NCBI GenBank assembly: GCA_032718475.1
Contig: JAUCBJ010007484.1
Span: 169,353-233,352 of the forward strand
DNA from: Nemertoderma westbladi
Taxonomy: Eukaryota > Xenacoelomorpha > Nemertodermatida > Nemertodermatidae
Length of the DNA: 64,000 nt
Direction of reading: 5' to 3'
The notes under the pieces are model-generated. The model was not told where the DNA came from. It searched no databases and worked only from the letters and a program-made list of their open reading frames with translations. Shown piece by piece: positions 8,018 to 19,907 of the stretch; positions within the stretch are counted from its first letter, which is position 1, and the number at the start of each line of letters is the position of its first letter. A program made the translations under genes and the position numbers.

Positions 8018-10310
8018 TTGCCCTGGGTCTATAGTAATAGTGTTAACCGAAATTCTGTCCATCTTCAGGATTTTATCTCTGGAAATGGATTATTTTTGGC
8101 TGGAACCCAGTTCAAGAAGCGAACTGGAAAGCTATGGACTCATAGTGGACCCAGTGGTCACAAGTCCCAGATAGACCATATTCTGTTTCGTAGGAAATAC
8201 AGGAGCTCTATACAAGACTGTAATGCATTTACACTTCGACCCTTCTCCAGTGATCACCGCCTTATTGTGGCCAAGGTAAGACTTAGTCTGTGTGCTAGCA
8301 GAACAACGAAATCTGCATTGCCGCGGCATGACTGGTCCTCTCTGTTGCAACAGCCAAGTGTGAGAACCAGCTTCACACTACAGCTGAGCAACAGGTATGA
8401 GGCTCTTGCCGCTGAGGCAGAAGATCACTGTGAGGGCTATACTGCCTTTACAGAAGCAGTTAAGTTAGCAGCTGCAGAAACAGTTCCTGTATACCCTCAA
8501 ACAGGAAAAGGGCCCCCTGGACTGACAACAAAATTCAGAAGTGCCGAAATGACCTTCATAAGGCGCGGAAAGAGTCCCGACTCAAACAGACTACAGCGGC
8601 CAAGAATGCAGTTAAGGCTGCATCTAGGTCCCTGAACAGGCAGTACTCTGTTAATCTACAGGAGCTAATAAACCAACAGGTTGATGCCATCAATGATGCT
8701 GACGACAGCAGGCAATCATCCCAGGCATGGAAATCGATCAATTTTCTTACTGGGCAGAAAAGCCAACCAACCACCAAGGTTAAGGCTGAATCACCAGCCG
8801 ATCGCCTCAATGGTTGGAAAGCCCACTTTGAAAAGCTCCTCAATAATGACAGGGTATTGCCTGATAGATTTATAGAAGTAAAAGTGTCTGAGTCTGTACT
8901 CCCAGATATTTTCATTGGCGATATCTCCTTTGCAGAAGTGAAGGCTGCTGCAAAGAGCATTAAGACCAATCATGCCAGTGGAGTAGATGGTGTTCCCCCT
9001 GAGGTCTATATACCTGAGTGTTTAAAGCTCATCAATCCCATCATAGTAGACATGTACCGAACAACAAGAGTCCCACAAGAAATGAAAACAAATAAGTTGG
9101 TGCCAGTTCCCAAGAAGGGCAACCTAACACTCTATGGTTCTTTTCGGAGAATCTCATTGATCTCGATTGCTGCAAAGCTATACAATAGGATTCTATTAAA
9201 TCGCATCAGGGATCCCATTGAGAGACTGCTCCGTGGAAATCAGAATGGGTTCCGTAAAGGTCGTGGGACCATGGAGCCCATTTTGGCGCTTAGAAGGATA
9301 ATATTATTTGAAGTGTTATGGGGCGTCCTCCAAGGAGACACACTTGCACCATTCTTGTTCATTATTGTGGTTGACTATGTTCTATGCATGTCCTTAGATC
9401 ATCATAATGATGATGGGGTGATGATAACTCCACCTACTGGCTCCAGAAGTCGAGGAAATCCTGCCAAGTACCTAACTGATCTAGACTTTGCTGATGACTT
9501 AGGAGTACTCTCAGAATCATTAGAGGGAGCCCAACGGCTCATCAGCTCATTAGAACATGCTGCTTCTAGTGTTGGTCTTTTTATTAACTCCAGAAAGACC
9601 AAAATGTTGACAGTTAACTTTGAAAGTCCTCAGCAAGTCTCTGATCGGATGAGCATAAGCTCAAAGGATGGTATGCTTGAGCATGTGGACGACTTCTGTT
9701 ACCTGGGATCATGGATCCGGAAGTCAGGTGAGGACCTTCGAATACGTAAGGGAAAGGCATGGGCAGCCTTGAATAGGCTTTCCAGAATTTGGAAGTCACC
9801 GTTAATTAATCGGAAACTTAAGGTCCGATTATTTAGAGCAGCAGTAGTTCCAGTACTCCTCTACGGGAGTCCATGCTGGGCTCTAACTGCTGAGGACACC
9901 AAATCTCTGGATGGCACATTCACAAGAATGCTACGCCGGGTTCATTGTGTCAAGTACAATGCACACATCTCCAACCAGACACTATATAACATTGGAGGTG
10001 TCTCATTGGTTCCCCCAAGCTTGACACTAGAACAAAATCGCCTCCGCTTTGCAGGACATTGCTTTCGCCGTGAGGACCAGCCAGTGCATAATCTTGTACT
10101 TTGGCAGCCTCATGGAGTGAATAAGCATGGTGGACAGCCCATGACTTTCTTGAGACCCATCTTAAAGGACACTAGCCTTGAAGATGCGGATGATCTAGCA
10201 AATGTCATGGGTGATAGGGAGTTGTGGCGGTGCAATTTTGTTGACAAGCCGGCACAGCATTCTTAAAAATGCAGCTGCAATGCAGCATGCCGATCCTAGT
10301 AGTAGTAGTA
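8018..10310 (+). mobile_element. RTE-like LINE (family A) copy 1, defective
   Basis: 5'-truncated LINE carrying the end of an AP-type endonuclease (GNGLF..., then SSDHRLIV at about 8250-8275) and reverse transcriptase up to a stop at 10266. It ends in gatcctagtagtagtagtagta, a short 3' UTR with a trinucleotide tail, typical of RTE-clade LINEs. Endonuclease and RT are in different frames, with a shift near 8590. A 198-bp in-frame deletion near 9305 relative to copy 2 removes RT motif A (the VDFFKAFDS block), while motif C (FADD, about 9489-9500) remains. It cannot encode an active RT. The clade call is inference from architecture; LINE identity is certain. Confidence 0.9.
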
Positions 10311-10922
10311 GTATACCACATCTTCAACTTATAGCTGCTCGTCCTATTGCACAATCACTCCTACTGATTCCATACTATCTCACATAAGCTTGATATTCAA
10401 TATCAGTACTAATCATTTATTGGTTTTCTGCTTCTGTACCAGTGTCTCTCATTGGTTGATTGTTCCTGTATCAGTGTCTCCCTCCCTTTCTCCTATTGGG
10501 TTATACTGCTTCCAAAACTTCACCCAATAAGAATTATTATTTTCCAGCATTTTGCTTAGCTATAAATTTAAAATTTTTCATCTCTTGTGATTTATAATTT
10601 CTCCTTTATTGATAAAACTAACAAATTATTGTGTTGAAGTTATCAGAGCTGAAGATGTAATGATTTAATAAAGGTATACAACATCAGAGATTAATTAAAG
10701 CAAGTAAGTTGTAAATAGAATGAATATATCGTGCTATTCCAGGTCATTCCTTATTCGGCCTTCCAGGACTCGATTACTCAAGTACCACAGCCTTTATGTG
10801 CAACACAGACCAGCGGCTTGTAATGAAATCTGTTTCTGAGATTGTTTCAGTTGTGGAATCCTTATGAAGTCGATATTGCTCTATGATGTATAATCAGTTT
10901 CTCTTGTGTTCTTATTGTATAT
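10311..10922. other. No gene recognised
   Basis: AT-rich sequence with a few loose repeats such as cagtgtctc. I see no conserved coding, RNA or mobile-element signal. Confidence 0.5.
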
Positions 10923-11000
10923 GTGGGGCGAGCCACGAAGTTGGCGGAGCCTTAGCGAATTGACACTGTTAGGGGGTGGGTCAATTTATGCAAATAGTTG

Positions 11001-11020
11001 TCGTCGTCGTCGTCGTCGTT

Positions 11021-11062
<42 letters not shown>

Positions 11063-11069
11063 GTCGTCG
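11001..11069. repeat. (GTC)n microsatellite
   Basis: About 23 gtc units with three gtt variants, inside the TIR element. They would read as poly-Arg in one frame, but this is not a gene. Confidence 0.95.
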
Positions 11070-11196
11070 TTACGATTTTGACATGCTAATAACTTTGTCG
11101 GATTTAAAGCTGCCAAGTTGAAAATTTGTAGGTATCAATATGAGCAAAAGTTGAGATTTTTGAGACACTTTCAGTCACCATCAGTGCAATGGTCTC

Positions 11197-11210
11197 CCGC
11201 TAGAGGGCCA
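11197..11210 (+). promoter_or_regulatory. CTCF-like motif 1 in TIR element
   Basis: ccgctagagggcca matches the animal CTCF core consensus at 11 of 13 positions by eye. It is repeated at 11342-11355. Binding is only a possibility. Confidence 0.25.
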
Positions 11211-11341
11211 CATGTCTAAACATTAAATGCCCTCCCATTTCTTTGCTTTTAATCCGTTTAAGCTGAAACTTGGCAGATATGTATTAGACCATTAGCTGTG
11301 ACTTTCAAAGGAGGCGAATCCATCTGCAGTTCTCCAGTCTG

Positions 11342-11355
11342 CCGCTAGAGGGCCA
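11342..11355 (+). promoter_or_regulatory. CTCF-like motif 2 in TIR element
   Basis: Identical 14-mer to the one at 11197, same orientation, 145 bp downstream. It may simply reflect an internal repeat of the mobile element. Confidence 0.25.
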
Positions 11356-11442
11356 ACGTGACTATTTGCATAAATTGACCTACCCCCTAACAGTGTCAAT
11401 TCGCTAAGGCTCTGCCAACTTCGTGCTGCGCGAAGTCCCCAC

Positions 11443-12131
11443 TTCGTGTCTCACTTGTATTCATGTATTTGATTCACTTGCCTCTGATAGAAAGTTATAT
11501 TGCATATGTTGTCTTGTATTGTATTACTTGGTTATACTAATGTTTAGTAGATTGCCTCGGATTGTTACTTGTTGTATTGCATATCTGTTGTTTTGTATCG
11601 TATTACTTGTTTATACTAAAAGTTTAAGGGATTTGCCCCAGAGAATATCACTTAAATTGTTGTATTGCATCTTTCGTTTTGTATCGTACTTGTTTATGCT
11701 AATGTTTGTAGTGGAACTCCACTTAGTTTTGTTTCATATTACCTGTTTATGTACATTATACTAATGTTTTAGTAGATTGCCTCAGATTATATTACTTTGT
11801 TTTACGTTGTGTACAGATTATGTTGTATTGCATCCGGATCGCTTGTTTCTCGTTTTGTTGTGTCATACCAACAGTATGTCTAGATCTAGGTCGTGTTCGT
11901 TGCTCAGTGTACGATTAGTTTATGTTGTTCAGTTTTATAACAAGTTTATGTTTCTTTCACACTATTTGTATTGTAGGACATTTGAGTATAGTGGCGCTTA
12001 TCATTAGGTAACTGAATTTAACAATGTCGATAATAATATATGTATATATATTGGCAGAAAACTTATTATCTAACAGATAAAATATTATATTATTATTATT
12101 ACGTTTTATTTCAGATTAATAAAGTCCATAT
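11443..12131. repeat. Old, diverged ~85-bp tandem repeat and AT-rich flank
   Basis: The words ttgcat...ttgt(a)ttgtatcgtattacttg and agtagattgcctc recur between about 11500 and 11800 at roughly 80-90 bp spacing, giving three to four decayed units. The rest, up to the 29-bp array, is AT-rich with no gene. Confidence 0.55.
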
Positions 12132-15100
12132 AAGTAACTAAGAGCACAAACAGTAAAACTAAGTAACTAAGAGCACAAACAGTAAAACTAAGTAACTAAG
12201 AGCACAAACAGTCAAACTAAGTAACTAAGAGCACAAACAGTCAAACTAAGTAACTAAGAGCACAAACAGTAAAACTAAGTAACTAAGAGCACAAACAGTC
12301 AAACTAAGTAACTAAGAGCACAAACAGTAAAACTAAGTAACTAAGAGCACAAACAGTCAAACTAAGTAACTAAGAGCACAAACAGTCAAACTAAGTAACT
12401 AAGAGCACAAACAGTCAAACTAAGTAACTAAGAGCACAAACAGTCAAACTAAGTAACTAAGAGCACAAACAGTCAAACTAAGTAACTAAGAGCACAAACA
12501 GTCAAACTAAGTAACTAAGAGCACAAACAGTAAAACTAAGTAACTAAGAGCACAAACAGTCAAACTAAGTAACTAAGAGCACAAACAGTAAAACTAAGTA
12601 ACTAAGAGCACAAACAGTAAAACTAAGTAACTAAGAGCACAAACAGTAAAACTAAGTAACTAAGAGCACAAACAGTAAAACTAAGTAACTAAGAGCACAA
12701 ACAGTCAAACTAAGTAACTAAGAGCACAAACAGTCAAACTAAGTAACTAAGAGCACAAACAGTCAAACTAAGTAACTAAGAGCACAAACAGTAAAACTAA
12801 GTAACTAAGAGCACAAACAGTCAAACTAAGTAACTAAGAGCACAAACAGTCAAACTAAGTAACTAAGAGCACAAACAGTCAAACTAAGTAACTAAGAGCA
12901 CAAACAGTAAAACTAAGTAACTAAGAGCACAAACAGTAAAACTAAGTAACTAAGAGCACAAACAGTCAAACTAAGTAACTAAGAGCACAAACAGTCAAAC
13001 TAAGTAACTAAGAGCACAAACAGTAAAACTAAGTAACTAAGAGCACAAACAGTCAAACTAAGTAACTAAGAGCACAAACAGTCAAACTAAGTAACTAAGA
13101 GCACAAACAGTCAAACTAAGTAACTAAGAGCACAAACAGTCAAACTAAGTAACTAAGAGCACAAACAGTAAAACTAAGTAACTAAGAGCACAAACAGTCA
13201 AACTAAGTAACTAAGAGCACAAACAGTAAAACTAAGTAACTAAGAGCACAAACAGTAAAACTAAGTAACTAAGAGCACAAACAGTAAAACTAAGTAACTA
13301 AGAGCACAAACAGTCAAACTAAGTAACTAAGAGCACAAACAGTCAAACTAAGTAACTAAGAGCACAAACAGTCAAACTAAGTAACTAAGAGCACAAACAG
13401 TAAAACTAAGTAACTAAGAGCACAAACAGTCAAACTAAGTAACTAAGAGCACAAACAGTCAAACTAAGTAACTAAGAGCACAAACAGTAAAACTAAGTAA
13501 CTAAGAGCACAAACAGTCAAACTAAGTAACTAAGAGCACAAACAGTCAAACTAAGTAACTAAGAGCACAAACAGTCAAACTAAGTAACTAAGAGCACAAA
13601 CAGTAAAACTAAGTAACTAAGAGCACAAACAGTCAAACTAAGTAACTAAGAGCACAAACAGTCAAACTAAGTAACTAAGAGCACAAACAGTCAAACTAAG
13701 TAACTAAGAGCACAAACAGTCAAACTAAGTAACTAAGAGCACAAACAGTAAAACTAAGTAACTAAGAGCACAAACAGTCAAACTAAGTAACTAAGAGCAC
13801 AAACAGTCAAACTAAGTAACTAAGAGCACAAACAGTAAAACTAAGTAACTAAGAGCACAAACAGTAAAACTAAGTAACTAAGAGCACAAACAGTCAAACT
13901 AAGTAACTAAGAGCACAAACAGTCAAACTAAGTAACTAAGAGCACAAACAGTAAAACTAAGTAACTAAGAGCACAAACAGTCAAACTAAGTAACTAAGAG
14001 CACAAACAGTCAAACTAAGTAACTAAGAGCACAAACAGTCAAACTAAGTAACTAAGAGCACAAACAGTAAAACTAAGTAACTAAGAGCACAAACAGTCAA
14101 ACTAAGTAACTAAGAGCACAAACAGTCAAACTAAGTAACTAAGAGCACAAACAGTAAAACTAAGTAACTAAGAGCACAAACAGTCAAACTAAGTAACTAA
14201 GAGCACAAACAGTAAAACTAAGTAACTAAGAGCACAAACAGTCAAACTAAGTAACTAAGAGCACAAACAGTCAAACTAAGTAACTAAGAGCACAAACAGT
14301 CAAACTAAGTAACTAAGAGCACAAACAGTAAAACTAAGTAACTAAGAGCACAAACAGTCAAACTAAGTAACTAAGAGCACAAACAGTCAAACTAAGTAAC
14401 TAAGAGCACAAACAGTAAAACTAAGTAACTAAGAGCACAAACAGTCAAACTAAGTAACTAAGAGCACAAACAGTCAAACTAAGTAACTAAGAGCACAAAC
14501 AGTAAAACTAAGTAACTAAGAGCACAAACAGTCAAACTAAGTAACTAAGAGCACAAACAGTCAAACTAAGTAACTAAGAGCACAAACAGTAAAACTAAGT
14601 AACTAAGAGCACAAACAGTCAAACTAAGTAACTAAGAGCACAAACAGTCAAACTAAGTAACTAAGAGCACAAACAGTCAAACTAAGTAACTAAGAGCACA
14701 AACAGTAAAACTAAGTAACTAAGAGCACAAACAGTCAAACTAAGTAACTAAGAGCACAAACAGTCAAACTAAGTAACTAAGAGCACAAACAGTCAAACTA
14801 AGTAACTAAGAGCACAAACAGTAAAACTAAGTAACTAAGAGCACAAACAGTAAAACTAAGTAACTAAGAGCACAAACAGTCAAACTAAGTAACTAAGAGC
14901 ACAAACAGTCAAACTAAGTAACTAAGAGCACAAACAGTAAAACTAAGTAACTAAGAGCACAAACAGTAAAACTAAGTAACTAAGAGCACAAACAGTCAAA
15001 CTAAGTAACTAAGAGCACAAACAGTCAAACTAAGTAACTAAGAGCACAAACAGTAAAACTAAGTAACTAAGAGCACAAACAGTCAAACTAAGTAACTAAG

Positions 15101-17058
15101 AGCACAAACAGTCAAACTAAGTAACTAAGAGCACAAACAGTAAAACTAAGTAACTAAGAGCACAAACAGTCAAACTAAGTAACTAAGAGCACAAACAGTC
15201 AAACTAAGTAACTAAGAGCACAAACAGTCAAACTAAGTAACTAAGAGCACAAACAGTCAAACTAAGTAACTAAGAGCACAAACAGTAAAACTAAGTAACT
15301 AAGAGCACAAACAGTAAAACTAAGTAACTAAGAGCACAAACAGTCAAACTAAGTAACTAAGAGCACAAACAGTCAAACTAAGTAACTAAGAGCACAAACA
15401 GTCAAACTAAGTAACTAAGAGCACAAACAGTAAAACTAAGTAACTAAGAGCACAAACAGTCAAACTAAGTAACTAAGAGCACAAACAGTCAAACTAAGTA
15501 ACTAAGAGCACAAACAGTAAAACTAAGTAACTAAGAGCACAAACAGTCAAACTAAGTAACTAAGAGCACAAACAGTCAAACTAAGTAACTAAGAGCACAA
15601 ACAGTAAAACTAAGTAACTAAGAGCACAAACAGTCAAACTAAGTAACTAAGAGCACAAACAGTCAAACTAAGTAACTAAGAGCACAAACAGTCAAACTAA
15701 GTAACTAAGAGCACAAACAGTCAAACTAAGTAACTAAGAGCACAAACAGTAAAACTAAGTAACTAAGAGCACAAACAGTCAAACTAAGTAACTAAGAGCA
15801 CAAACAGTCAAACTAAGTAACTAAGAGCACAAACAGTAAAACTAAGTAACTAAGAGCACAAACAGTCAAACTAAGTAACTAAGAGCACAAACAGTCAAAC
15901 TAAGTAACTAAGAGCACAAACAGTAAAACTAAGTAACTAAGAGCACAAACAGTCAAACTAAGTAACTAAGAGCACAAACAGTCAAACTAAGTAACTAAGA
16001 GCACAAACAGTCAAACTAAGTAACTAAGAGCACAAACAGTAAAACTAAGTAACTAAGAGCACAAACAGTCAAACTAAGTAACTAAGAGCACAAACAGTCA
16101 AACTAAGTAACTAAGAGCACAAACAGTCAAACTAAGTAACTAAGAGCACAAACAGTAAAACTAAGTAACTAAGAGCACAAACAGTAAAACTAAGTAACTA
16201 AGAGCACAAACAGTCAAACTAAGTAACTAAGAGCACAAACAGTCAAACTAAGTAACTAAGAGCACAAACAGTAAAACTAAGTAACTAAGAGCACAAACAG
16301 TCAAACTAAGTAACTAAGAGCACAAACAGTCAAACTAAGTAACTAAGAGCACAAACAGTAAAACTAAGTAACTAAGAGCACAAACAGTCAAACTAAGTAA
16401 CTAAGAGCACAAACAGTAAAACTAAGTAACTAAGAGCACAAACAGTCAAACTAAGTAACTAAGAGCACAAACAGTCAAACTAAGTAACTAAGAGCACAAA
16501 CAGTCAAACTAAGTAACTAAGAGCACAAACAGTAAAACTAAGTAACTAAGAGCACAAACAGTAAAACTAAGTAACTAAGAGCACAAACAGTCAAACTAAG
16601 TAACTAAGAGCACAAACAGTCAAACTAAGTAACTAAGAGCACAAACAGTAAAACTAAGTAACTAAGAGCACAAACAGTCAAACTAAGTAACTAAGAGCAC
16701 AAACAGTCAAACTAAGTAACTAAGAGCACAAACAGTAAAACTAAGTAACTAAGAGCACAAACAGTCAAACTAAGTAACTAAGAGCACAAACAGTAAAACT
16801 AAGTAACTAAGAGCACAAACAGTCAAACTAAGTAACTAAGAGCACAAACAGTCAAACTAAGTAACTAAGAGCACAAACAGTCAAACTAAGTAACTAAGAG
16901 CACAAACAGTCAAACTAAGTAACTAAGAGCACAAACAGTAAAACTAAGTAACTAAGAGCACAAACAGTCAAACTAAGTAACTAAGAGCACAAACAGTAAA
17001 ACTAAGTAACTAAGAGCACAAACAGTAAAACTAAGTAACTAAGAGCACACACAGTAAA
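12132..17058. repeat. 29-bp minisatellite, about 170 copies
   Basis: The unit is aactaagagcacaaacagtN followed by aaactaagt, 29 bp. The array is nearly perfect. Essentially the only variation is one site (N, after cagt), which is A or C, with C about twice as common. The last unit before the right edge carries an extra change (cacacacagt). There is no coding potential because stops occur in the unit. Confidence 0.98.
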
Positions 17059-17093
17059 AACAATAATAATAATAATATATTATATAATCTATA

Positions 17094-17275
17094 TAAGAAA
17101 TTTCGCACTGTTGTGTCCCTAGGCAAGACACTTTAGACATTAGTGCCTACGCCAACCCAGCGTTATAATGGGAACCTGGCTTTGCTGGGGTAATGATAAT
17201 AAAAGCGCTTTGAGTATGCCGAGCATAATAAAGCGCTATATAAATAACCAATATTATTATTATTATTATATATTA
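17094..17275 (+). mobile_element. SINE tail, 5'-truncated copy
   Basis: The sequence from gaaatttcgcactgttgtgt to aaagcgctatataaataacc matches the body of the tRNA-headed SINE at 34391. This copy lacks the tRNA head but keeps the 3' end (gcgctatataaat) and a (tta)n tail. It sits just right of the 29-bp array. Confidence 0.8.
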
Positions 17276-18160
17276 CCATTATAAAATTCCCAATGTTGTA
17301 TAGCCATGTACAAAACTCATTATAAGTTATTGAGAATGGAAATGGATGAAAATGAAAGTGGAATGTATAATACTGATGTTAAGCAAAGAAAATTTGACGA
17401 CATCCACGTAGTTTTAATATATTTATTTATTTATATTTATATTTTATGTCTTACAGCCTTGGAGTTGTATAGGCGTTATACTGGTAACATTCGTAATGTC
17501 CCGGCAAGTGAAATGCCAAGTATACCAGTTGCTCTATTGTATGTAGTACTAATTTACTATCAGTAATACCTTAGTTCCTTATTTTAGTTCTAATGTAATC
17601 CACCCTATTCTATTGCATTGCAATGGGACCGGGAACTGGAAAGCAAAAGGGTTGGATGTATTGAAGGAAATAATTTACTCCGTTTACATTTACATCAATT
17701 ATGGAGAATATCATTGTTATTATTTCCCAAATATGTATATTTTCCAAATATGCTTCGTTTCCTTTTCGTTATGCCATCCATGCCTACAACTACTACACAA
17801 CAACTTCAACAATACTATACTAAAATCAGTTTACAATAATCAGCCAGGTATTAATATAGACAATTATTATGTTCCGAGTTTCAAACTGTGTTCGTCTCTC
17901 AGAAGCAAAGACACTAATCGAATTGCAATTAATACCGTCACTGCTATGTTAGGGGGGATGCCAGCTGATTGAATTCTAAGCACTGGGTCGTTCAAATGTT
18001 TTATTTGTAAATCTTCAGATTTCCTTACAGTAAGAAAATCGTGTCTGTTTGTTTGTCTGTCTGACTGTCTGTTTGTCACACGAAAGCCTCCGAAACTATC
18101 CGGTCAATTGTGTTGTTTTTTACCCTCCTGCAGTGTATGGTCTGAATGGGTGTGTAAAGA
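17276..18160. other. No gene recognised; TCTG-type low-complexity tract
   Basis: Two short ORFs (17306-17566 and 17613-17972) show no domain or coding bias that I recognise. At 18043-18076 there is a tgtctgtttgtttgtctgtctg tract next to the large palindrome, with a related tract on its other side (19154-19195). Confidence 0.5.
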
Positions 18161-19076
18161 AATTTTCAGAAAAATACAGTAATTAGTTTTTGCAAAAAAT
18201 GAAATAAACGAAAAGTGCCATAGACGCAATGGTAAAATTACACCAATAACAGCAGGTGTTCATGATGAAAAATGGCTTGTAATGGATTTATACTCAGGCT
18301 TAGTATAAATCGATGAGGTTGCCAAGATTATTGTACTTACTACTTAGTACACCCATACTGTTTGCTTAGGCCCTACTGCCTATACTCCACCCCTTATACA
18401 AATTCTTCATAGGGTAGGTGTGTGTTAAATATTTCATACAGCTGATAGCCTTATCAGTAAAGGTATGGGCGAATGTGAATTATTCATAATTCCAGGTGAA
18501 TGAATTTTAGTAATAATGTAGGCTTTTAACTGTAGTACTGTACTGTTATAGTATAATAATAATGAATGGAGATTGACCCAACTACTACTGGTGTCTTTGC
18601 TTGAACACAGTTAATAAAAAGCCAGCTATAAGAACAAACAAACGTAGTGTAGTTGGGTCCCTCTCCATTCATTATTATTATACTATAACATTACAGTACT
18701 ACAGTTAAAAGCCTACATTATTACTAAAATTCATTCACCTGGAATTATGAATAATTCACATTCGCCCATACCTTTACTGATAAGGCTATCAGCTGTATGA
18801 AATATTTAACACACACTAATGCTACCCTATGAAGAATTTCAAGTTTGTAAGGGGTGGAGTTTGGGCAGGAGGGCCTAAGCAAACAGTATGGGTGTACTAA
18901 GTACAATATCCTTGGCAACCTCATCGATTTATACTAAGCCTGAGTAGAAATCCATTACAAGCCATTTTTCATCATGAACACCAGCTGTTATTGGTGTAAT
19001 TTTACCATTGCGTCTATGGCACTTTTCGTTTATTTCATTTTTTGTAAAAACTAATTACTGTATTTTTCTGAAAATT
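18161..19076. repeat. 916-bp imperfect palindrome (foldback)
   Basis: The left arm 18161-18585 and right arm 18649-19076 are reverse complements with a small number of mismatches and indels, around a 63-bp spacer. For example aattttcagaaaaatacagt at 18161 pairs with actgtatttttctgaaaatt ending at 19076. The arms show no protein-coding content. Weaker similarity may continue outward into the TCTG/CATA tracts. A transcript would fold into a hairpin of over 400 bp. Confidence 0.93.
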
Positions 19077-19244
19077 ACTTTATATAGAGCCCAATACCAC
19101 GCTGAATCCAACGGTATTTTCCTCATATCGCGAGAGCCAGTAGTTTAGGAGGAGATAGAGGAACAAACAAACATACATACATACATATATACATACATAT
19201 ACAATTTGAGCTCCAAAAAAAGACCATTATAGGTCCACAAAGGA

Positions 19245-19390
19245 CCTTATAGATATAGGCCTGGTGCAATGCAGCAGGCCGAATATAGATATCGGCCTTG
19301 TGCAATGCAGCAGGCCGATTATAGATATAGGCCTGGTGCAATGCAGCAGGCCGAATATAGATATCGGCCTGGTGCAATGCAGTAGGTCGA
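19245..19390. repeat. 36-bp minisatellite, left part
   Basis: About four units of a 36-bp repeat built on gatat(a/c)ggcctggtgcaatg then cagcaggccgatta. The array is split by the Gypsy insertion and resumes at 24541. It shares a 19-mer with the 3' end of LINE family A at one mismatch. Confidence 0.9.
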
Positions 19391-19601
19391 TGTAAGTATC
19401 TATATTGATACTGCTGAAAACAGTCACCAAATGTATCTTTGTATATTTTTATTTAACCTTTGTAATTCTGTGTTCCGTATTATATTTAGGTACCGGTAGT
19501 TGAATATAGAACTAAAAGTCTGCACACTACAGTACTGCAGTCAGTGTTATATATGTATATGGATCAATATCCAAGGTAGTATTAAATCCAGCTACTTTAC
19601 A
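19391..19601 (-). repeat. 3' LTR of the Gypsy element
   Basis: 211 bp, bounded by TGTAA and TTACA on the plus strand. It matches the LTR at 24330-24540 throughout by eye. Confidence 0.95.
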
Positions 19602-19617
19602 CTACACCCTCCAAAAA
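19602..19617 (-). other. Polypurine tract of the Gypsy element
   Basis: On the minus strand the sequence tttttggagggtgtag directly precedes the 3' LTR, where plus-strand DNA synthesis would be primed. Confidence 0.6.
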
Positions 19618-19907
19618 TAAGCGGAGCGCAGTAGTTCACAAAAAATAAATGTTAATTATAGTGCACACATTATTACATGTACTACTTAATACTAATATAA
19701 ACTAATACTAATATAAACCTACTATATACACATAATTTTGTGTATCCTAAAGGTTACAATATGAAATTAGTAATTACGCATTATAATACAAATATATTAT
19801 TAACGTAAGTCAAAAGCACAAAAACAAATGTTAATTGATACACACAACTATTATAATTATATAAGGAGTCGAAATTAAGTATTATTATAATACAAATAAT
19901 ATCTTAA

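Larger units (their letters stand above)
10923..11442. mobile_element. Non-autonomous TIR element (MITE or foldback type)
   Basis: Imperfect terminal inverted repeats of about 75-80 bp bound a 520-bp segment. The left end holds acgaagttggcggagcctta then gcgaattgacactgtt; the right end holds its reverse complement (aacagtgtcaattcgc, taaggctctgccaacttcgt). There is no coding capacity. The interior has a (GTC)n tract at 11001-11069 and two copies of ccgctagagggcca in the same orientation. No clear target duplication was found, so the superfamily is not assigned. Confidence 0.75.

Noticed and set aside
10996-11121. Poly-Arg ORF
   Set aside because: Translation of the (GTC)n microsatellite inside a TIR element.
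12132-17058. 29-bp repeats as a CRISPR array
   Set aside because: Units are contiguous with no unique spacers, in a eukaryotic context.
17306-17972. Two small plus-strand ORFs (86 and 119 codons)
   Set aside because: Low-complexity translations without recognisable domain, splice or start context.
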